DNA from: Phenylobacterium sp. LH3H17
GTDB lineage: Bacteria; Pseudomonadota; Alphaproteobacteria; Caulobacterales; Caulobacteraceae
Direction: 5' to 3'
NCBI RefSeq assembly: GCF_024298925.1
Contig: NZ_CP101283.1
Location: 186,001 to 250,000, forward strand
DNA: 64,000 bases
The notes under the pieces are model-generated. The model ran no database searches and had not been told where the DNA came from. It saw only the letters and a program-made list of their open reading frames with translations. The first letter of the stretch is position 1; each line of letters begins with the position of its first letter. Both the position numbers and the translations under genes were made by a program. Below are positions 59,953 through 64,000 of this stretch, in pieces.

Positions 59953-60084
59953 TCCTCCCCTTCTGGGGGAGGTGGCGCGGCGCCCTCTTTGGCGACGTTA
60001 CGGAGGGGGCTGAAGCCCACGAGCAAGGGTCAAAGTCCCCCTCAGTCGGCTTCGCCGACAGCTCCCCCAGAAGGGGAGCATCTA
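59953..60084. repeat. Intergenic inverted repeat (Caulobacterales-type)
   Basis: CTCCCCTTCTGGGGGAG at the left and AGCTCCCCCAGAAGGGGAG at the right form inverted arms around a middle of about 95 bp containing GGAGGGGGCTGAAGCCC and GTCGGCTTCGCCGAC. Such short GC-rich repeats occur many times in Caulobacter/Phenylobacterium intergenic regions. Confidence 0.7.
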
Positions 60085-60100
60085 TGGGCGCAGCGAGTCC

Positions 60101-60817
60101 TCAGCCGCCCGTCGCGATCCTCTGCAGCTCGCAGAGCTCGCCGATGCCCTTGCGGGCCAGGGAGAACAGCGCCTCGAACTCGCCCTGGCTGAAGCCGCGC
60201 TTCTCGCCGGTGGCCTGGACCTCCACGATGTCGCCCGTGCCGGTCAGCACGAAGTTGGCGTCGGCCTCGGCGTTGGAATCCTCCTCGTATTCCAGGTCCA
60301 GGACCGGAACGCCCTTGAAGATCCCGCACGAGATCGCCGCCACCTGATCCAGGATCGGGTCCTTCACGATCAGGCCTTCCTCCATCAGGTATTTCGTCGC
60401 CACCCGCAGGGCCACCCAGGCGCCGGTGATCGCCGCCGTCCGCGTGCCGCCATCGGCCTGGATCACATCGCAGTCGATGGAGATCTGGCGCTCGCCGAGC
60501 GCTATGGGATCGACGATGGCGCGCATGGAGCGGCCGATCAGCCGTTGGATCTCCTGGGTGCGGCCCGACTGCTTGCCCTCCGAGGCTTCACGGCGGCCCC
60601 GTGTGTGGGTGGCGCGCGGCAGCATGCCGTATTCGGCGGTCACCCAGCCCTGGCCGCGGCCGCGCATGAAGCCCGGCACCCGGTCCTCGACGCTGGCGGT
60701 GATCAGCACCTTGGTGTGGCCGAAGGACGCCAGGCACGAGCCCTCCGCATAGCGGTTGACGCCCACCTCCAGGGTCACGGGACGGAGCAGGTCGGCGGTG
60801 CGGTCGGACGGGCGCAT
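60101..60817 (-). CDS. rph: Ribonuclease PH
   Basis: A 238-residue 3'-to-5' phosphorolytic RNase that trims tRNA ends. [41 protein letters not shown], and [19 protein letters not shown] are signature segments. Full length; divergent from hrcA, as usual in alphaproteobacteria. Confidence 0.97.
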   Translation of the reverse strand: MRPSDRTADLLRPVTLEVGVNRYAEGSCLASFGHTKVLITASVEDRVPGFMRGRGQGWVTAEYGMLPRATHTRGRREASEGKQSGRTQEIQRLIGRSMRAIVDPIALGERQISIDCDVIQADGGTRTAAITGAWVALRVATKYLMEEGLIVKDPILDQVAAISCGIFKGVPVLDLEYEEDSNAEADANFVLTGTGDIVEVQATGEKRGFSQGEFEALFSLARKGIGELCELQRIATGG

Positions 60818-60915
60818 GGGAAACCTTGGCGATGGTGCTGGCGTCTTGCGCCGGCGGGCTTATCCTAGATCGAAGAGGTTCCGTCCATGGCTCGCAACGA
60901 GCACCGCCGCCTATC

Positions 60916-61983
60916 GTGACCAGTCCCCTGCTTTCACCCGGGCCTTCGCTCGCCGAACTGGACGCCCGCGCCCGCGATATTTTCCGCCGCGTGGTGGAGA
61001 GCTATCTGGAGACCGGCGACCCCGTGGGCTCGCGCACGCTCTCCAAGGGCGGGGTGCACCTGTCGCCCGCCTCGATCCGCAACACCATGCAGGACCTGAC
61101 CCAGCTGGGCCTGCTGGGGGCGCCGCATGTGAGCGCCGGCCGCGCGCCGACCCATGCGGGCCTGAGGCTGTTCGTCGACGGCCTGCTGGAGGTGGGCGAC
61201 GTGGCCGAGGACGACCGCCGCTCCATCGAGGCGCGCCTCACCGGCAAGGGCATGAACTTCGAGGAGGCGCTGAACGAGGCCACCGCGATCCTGTCGGGCC
61301 TGGCGGGCGGCGCCGGCGTGGTGGTGAGTCCGGTGCGCGACGCCGGGGTCAAGCACGTGGAGTTCGTCTCGCTCTCCGCCGACCAGGCCCTGGCGGTGAT
61401 GGTGTTCGAGGACGGGGTGGTCGAGAACCGTCTGATGAAGCTGGCCGCCGGCGTCACCCCCAGCGCCCTGCAGGAAGCCTCGAATTTCATGAACGCGCGG
61501 CTGCGGGGCCGCACCCTCAACGAGGCCAAGGCCGAGGTGCGGCACGAGCTGGACACCGCGCGCAGCCAGTTGAACGAGATGACGGCGCGCCTGGTCGAGG
61601 AAGGCCTCGCCGGCTGGGGGGGCGGCGAAGGCGCCGAGCGGTCCCTGATCGTCCGCGGCCGCGCCAACCTGCTGCACGACCGCGAGGCCCTCGACGACCT
61701 GGAGCGGGTCCGCATGCTGTTCGACGATCTTGAACAAAAGGAACAGCTGATCGGTTTGCTGGACGACGTCCGGGAAGCCCAGGGCGTGCGGATCTTCATC
61801 GGCGCCGAAACGCGGCTGTTTTCGCTTTCGGGTTCCGCCGTGATCGCCGCGCCCTATATGACGGGCCAGCAAAAGGTGCTGGGCGCGATCGGCGTGATCG
61901 GGCCCGCGCGTCTCAACTATGCCCGGGTGATCCCGCTGGTGGACTATACCGCCCGCGTGCTCTCCCAGGTCGCTAACGGGTAA
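60916..61983 (+). CDS. hrcA: Heat-inducible transcription repressor HrcA
   Basis: About 355 residues from a GTG at 60916. The winged-helix start ([20 protein letters not shown], then [27 protein letters not shown]) and [20 protein letters not shown] are typical of HrcA. It represses heat-shock operons by binding CIRCE sites; no CIRCE site is visible in this window. grpE follows 10 bp later, so they form one operon. Confidence 0.96.
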   Translation: MTSPLLSPGPSLAELDARARDIFRRVVESYLETGDPVGSRTLSKGGVHLSPASIRNTMQDLTQLGLLGAPHVSAGRAPTHAGLRLFVDGLLEVGDVAEDDRRSIEARLTGKGMNFEEALNEATAILSGLAGGAGVVVSPVRDAGVKHVEFVSLSADQALAVMVFEDGVVENRLMKLAAGVTPSALQEASNFMNARLRGRTLNEAKAEVRHELDTARSQLNEMTARLVEEGLAGWGGGEGAERSLIVRGRANLLHDREALDDLERVRMLFDDLEQKEQLIGLLDDVREAQGVRIFIGAETRLFSLSGSAVIAAPYMTGQQKVLGAIGVIGPARLNYARVIPLVDYTARVLSQVANG

Positions 61984-61993
61984 AGGATTGTAG

Positions 61994-62608
61994 ATGTCCG
62001 ACGATCAAACGCCGGCTGAAGACTTCGAACAGATCGCCGACGCTGCGGCCGACGAGCTCCTGGCCTTGCGGGCCGAGAACCAGGCGCTGAAGGACCAGGT
62101 CCTGCGCGTGGCCGCCGATGCGGAGAACACCAAGCGCCGGACGGAGCGCGAGGCCAATGACGCGCGCGCCTACGCCATCCAGAAATTCGCCCGCGACCTG
62201 CTGACGGTGTCCGACACCCTGTCGCGCGCCCTGACCACCCCGCCGGCCAGCGGCGAGCCGGCGGTGAACAATTTCGTGGTCGGCGTCGAGATGACCGAGA
62301 AGGCGCTGCAGACCGCCTTCGAGAACAACGGCCTGAAGAAGATCGATCCGGTCGCCGGCGCCAGGTTCGACCCCCACCAGCACCAGGCGGTGATGGAACA
62401 GGCCTCGCCGGACGTGGCCGCCGGCGGGGTGATCAACACCCTGCAGCCCGGCTACGAACTGCTGGGCCGGCTGATCCGTCCGGCCATGGTCGTGGTGGCC
62501 GCCAAGGGCTCCGGCGCCCAGGCCCCAGGCGGCGGCGACGCCCCGGCCAATCCCTATGCAGCCCAGGACGGCGAGGACTCTGGCGGCGCGGTCGACACCC
62601 GGGCGTAA
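61994..62608 (+). CDS. grpE: DnaK nucleotide-exchange factor GrpE
   Basis: A 204-residue protein: long N-terminal coiled coil (LRAENQALKDQVLRVAADAE, then NTKRRTEREANDARAYAIQKFARDLL) and the beta-wing region (FDPHQHQAVME ... LQPGYELLGRLIRPAMVVVA). Standard GrpE. Downstream of hrcA in the same operon. Confidence 0.96.
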   Translation: MSDDQTPAEDFEQIADAAADELLALRAENQALKDQVLRVAADAENTKRRTEREANDARAYAIQKFARDLLTVSDTLSRALTTPPASGEPAVNNFVVGVEMTEKALQTAFENNGLKKIDPVAGARFDPHQHQAVMEQASPDVAAGGVINTLQPGYELLGRLIRPAMVVVAAKGSGAQAPGGGDAPANPYAAQDGEDSGGAVDTRA

Positions 62609-62713
62609 CGTCTGAGTTACTCCTTGTCCCGCAAGGGAAATTCCGGCCTCGGTCATTTGACCGTGACCCCCACCGGGCGTAAGCTCGGCCCAGAACAAAA
62701 AGGGGTCGGAAAC

Positions 62714-63703
62714 GTGCAGGCAGGGTCACAGACTCGCCGGGCGCTGATGGGGTGGAGCGCCGCCGCTGGCGGAGCCCTGCTCACCGCGCCGGGCTGGGCG
62801 TTCGGTCAGGAGGCCGCGTCCACCGTTCTTCCCCCCGAGGTCCTGGCCGAGGTCGCCGACGAGGACCACCCGCCGACCAGGGTCGACACCGCCTCCAGCA
62901 ACGTGTTCGACCACGTCACCGCGCCGGTGATGATCAATGGCCGCGGGCCGTTCCGCTTCATGGTCGACACCGGGGCCAACACGTCCTGCGTCTCGCAGGG
63001 CCTGGCCGAGACCCTCGCCCTGCCGCGCGGCCGGGCGCTCAGGGTGCACACCGTCGTCGGACCGCGCTCGCGGGCCAGCGTCACCATCGACCGTCTCGAC
63101 ATCGGCTCGCGCAGCCGGCGCAATATCGAGGCGCCGGTCCTGCCCATGGGCGCGTTCGGGATCGACGGGGTGCTGGGCATCGACTGGCTCAAGGGCCAGC
63201 GCCTGGTCCTGGGCTTCGCCGGCAGGACGCTGGAGATCACCAAGTCCCGCCGCGAGGCCAGCGCGGAGGGCAAGGTGGTGGTGCCGGCCCGGCGGAAGTC
63301 CGGTCAGCTCACCATCGTCGACGCCGATCTCAGCGGCCACAAGATCAGCGCCATGATCGATTCAGGCTCGCAGTTCTCCCTGGGCAACACCGCCCTGCGG
63401 CGGATCATCGAACGGATGGACCCGAGGGCGGCGTCCAAGGCCCAGAAGGTCGGCATGCTGTCCATCGCCGGCGAGGCTTTCACGGGCGAGCAGCTCAACC
63501 TGCCGTTCATGCGCCTGGGCGGCCTGACCCTGGGCAACGTCCCGGTGGTGTTCAGCGACGTGCCGGTCTTCAGGCTGTGGGATCTGCACGACACCCCGAC
63601 GATGATGCTGGGTATCGACCTGCTGACCCAGTTCACCACCGTGTCGCTCGACTTCGGCCGCTCCTCGGTCCGCTTCGACATCGCCGACAGCGCCAGGGCC
63701 TAG
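62714..63703 (+). CDS. Retropepsin-like aspartic protease, exported
   Basis: About 329 residues from a GTG at 62714 with AGGGGTCGGA upstream. The N-terminus is a Tat-like signal (TRRALMGWSAAAGGALLTA). Two Asp-Thr/Ser-Gly sites are present: FMVDTGANTSCVS and MIDSGSQFSLG, plus GIDGVLGIDWLK and MLGIDLLTQF, typical of the bacterial aspartyl protease family. Both active-site Asp are intact. Likely periplasmic. Confidence 0.88.
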   Translation: MQAGSQTRRALMGWSAAAGGALLTAPGWAFGQEAASTVLPPEVLAEVADEDHPPTRVDTASSNVFDHVTAPVMINGRGPFRFMVDTGANTSCVSQGLAETLALPRGRALRVHTVVGPRSRASVTIDRLDIGSRSRRNIEAPVLPMGAFGIDGVLGIDWLKGQRLVLGFAGRTLEITKSRREASAEGKVVVPARRKSGQLTIVDADLSGHKISAMIDSGSQFSLGNTALRRIIERMDPRAASKAQKVGMLSIAGEAFTGEQLNLPFMRLGGLTLGNVPVVFSDVPVFRLWDLHDTPTMMLGIDLLTQFTTVSLDFGRSSVRFDIADSARA

Positions 63704-63794
63704 GCGAGCGCCGAGGACCCCTGGCGGGAACCTTAGCCACGCATATACGCTTCGGGTCGTTGGAGGGGCCGTGGCCCCTGCGTTTGGGGTCGTG

Positions 63795-64000
63795 ATGGAT
63801 CGCCCGGGATATTCCATAGCGCTGGCGACCGACGACAGTCGGTATCGCGTGCTGGTCGATGCGATCACCGACTACGCCATCTACATGCTCGATCCCGACG
63901 GCCGGGTGGTGAGCTGGAACTCGGGCGCCCGTCGCTTCAAGGGCTATGAGGCCGAGGAGATCATCGGCGATCACTTCTCCCGTTTCTACACCGAGGAGGA
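63795..64000 (+). CDS. PAS-domain sensor (partial, runs off the window)
   Basis: Starts at ATG 63795 with GGGG upstream. The first 68 residues contain a PAS domain (LVDAITDYAIYMLDPDGRVV, then SWNSGARRFKGYEAEEIIGDHFSRFYTEE). In Caulobacterales such genes usually encode HWE-type sensor kinases; the output part is outside the window. Confidence 0.85.
   Translation, partial: MDRPGYSIALATDDSRYRVLVDAITDYAIYMLDPDGRVVSWNSGARRFKGYEAEEIIGDHFSRFYTEE

Noticed and set aside
60818..60915. CIRCE element upstream of hrcA
   Set aside because: No TTAGCACTC/GAGTGCTAA inverted pair is present.
1..64000. CRISPR array, rRNA or tRNA genes
   Set aside because: No regularly spaced repeats and no recognisable rRNA or tRNA sequence were noticed when reading the window.

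Overview
The window is GC-rich alphaproteobacterial DNA, most likely from the Caulobacteraceae (Phenylobacterium/Caulobacter type). The right part (about 51.4-64.0 kb) is ordinary chromosome: gshB, a SirB1-type gene, yraN, rsmI, an S9 peptidase, hemW, rdgB, a DUF2975/XRE pair, rph, hrcA, grpE, a retropepsin-like protease and the start of a PAS sensor. The taxonomic call rests on gene content and codon style, not on a 16S gene.

Everything left of about 50.4 kb is acquired DNA, and its target is comM (Mg-chelatase-like AAA+ helicase used in natural transformation). comM is broken twice. Its N-terminal part lies at 50436-51352 (minus strand). A 12.3-kb transposon with perfect inverted ends (38139-50435) separates it from a 126-bp comM middle fragment at 38013-38138. 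That fragment abuts the 3' end of a large serine recombinase gene (36529-38052), which looks like the integrase of the island filling 1 to about 38010. The rest of comM is not in the window and should lie further left.

Left island, region by region. 0.3-3.3 kb: a HerA/TraG-like ATPase with a nuclease-like tail and a small partner. 3.7-4.9 kb: a membrane GAF-like protein with a small coupled protein. 5.2-8.8 kb: a truncated nuclease remnant, a secreted RTX lysozyme-like protein and uncharacterised pairs. 9.1-12.7 kb: a four-gene operon ending in a DUF2235 hydrolase with LysM. 13.1-19.5 kb: plasmid/ICE backbone (TraG-like ATPase, DUF3768, large ParB) interrupted by a haem peroxidase. 19.6-23.4 kb: a five-gene operon with an XRE regulator, a split PEP-synthase-like pair and an isochorismatase-fold protein. 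24-28.3 kb: another serine recombinase, a primase/helicase-like ATPase and an XRE/RuvC-like pair. 28.6-35.8 kb: a tightly coupled five-gene operon (SIS-HAD, PRTase-like, P-loop ATPase, unknown, PfkB kinase), the best candidate for a poorly described system. 36.0-38.0 kb: response regulator and integrase.

The 12.3-kb transposon carries an IS1595/ISXO2-type transposase and cargo dominated by conflict-type genes: a PD-(D/E)XK-like nuclease pair, a Panacea-type toxin-antitoxin pair, a HEPN-motif protein, an AbiJ-like HEPN protein, XRE-controlled genes and several small membrane proteins. It therefore looks like a mobile defence island. Functions given for these genes come from motifs read by eye; no database search was possible.
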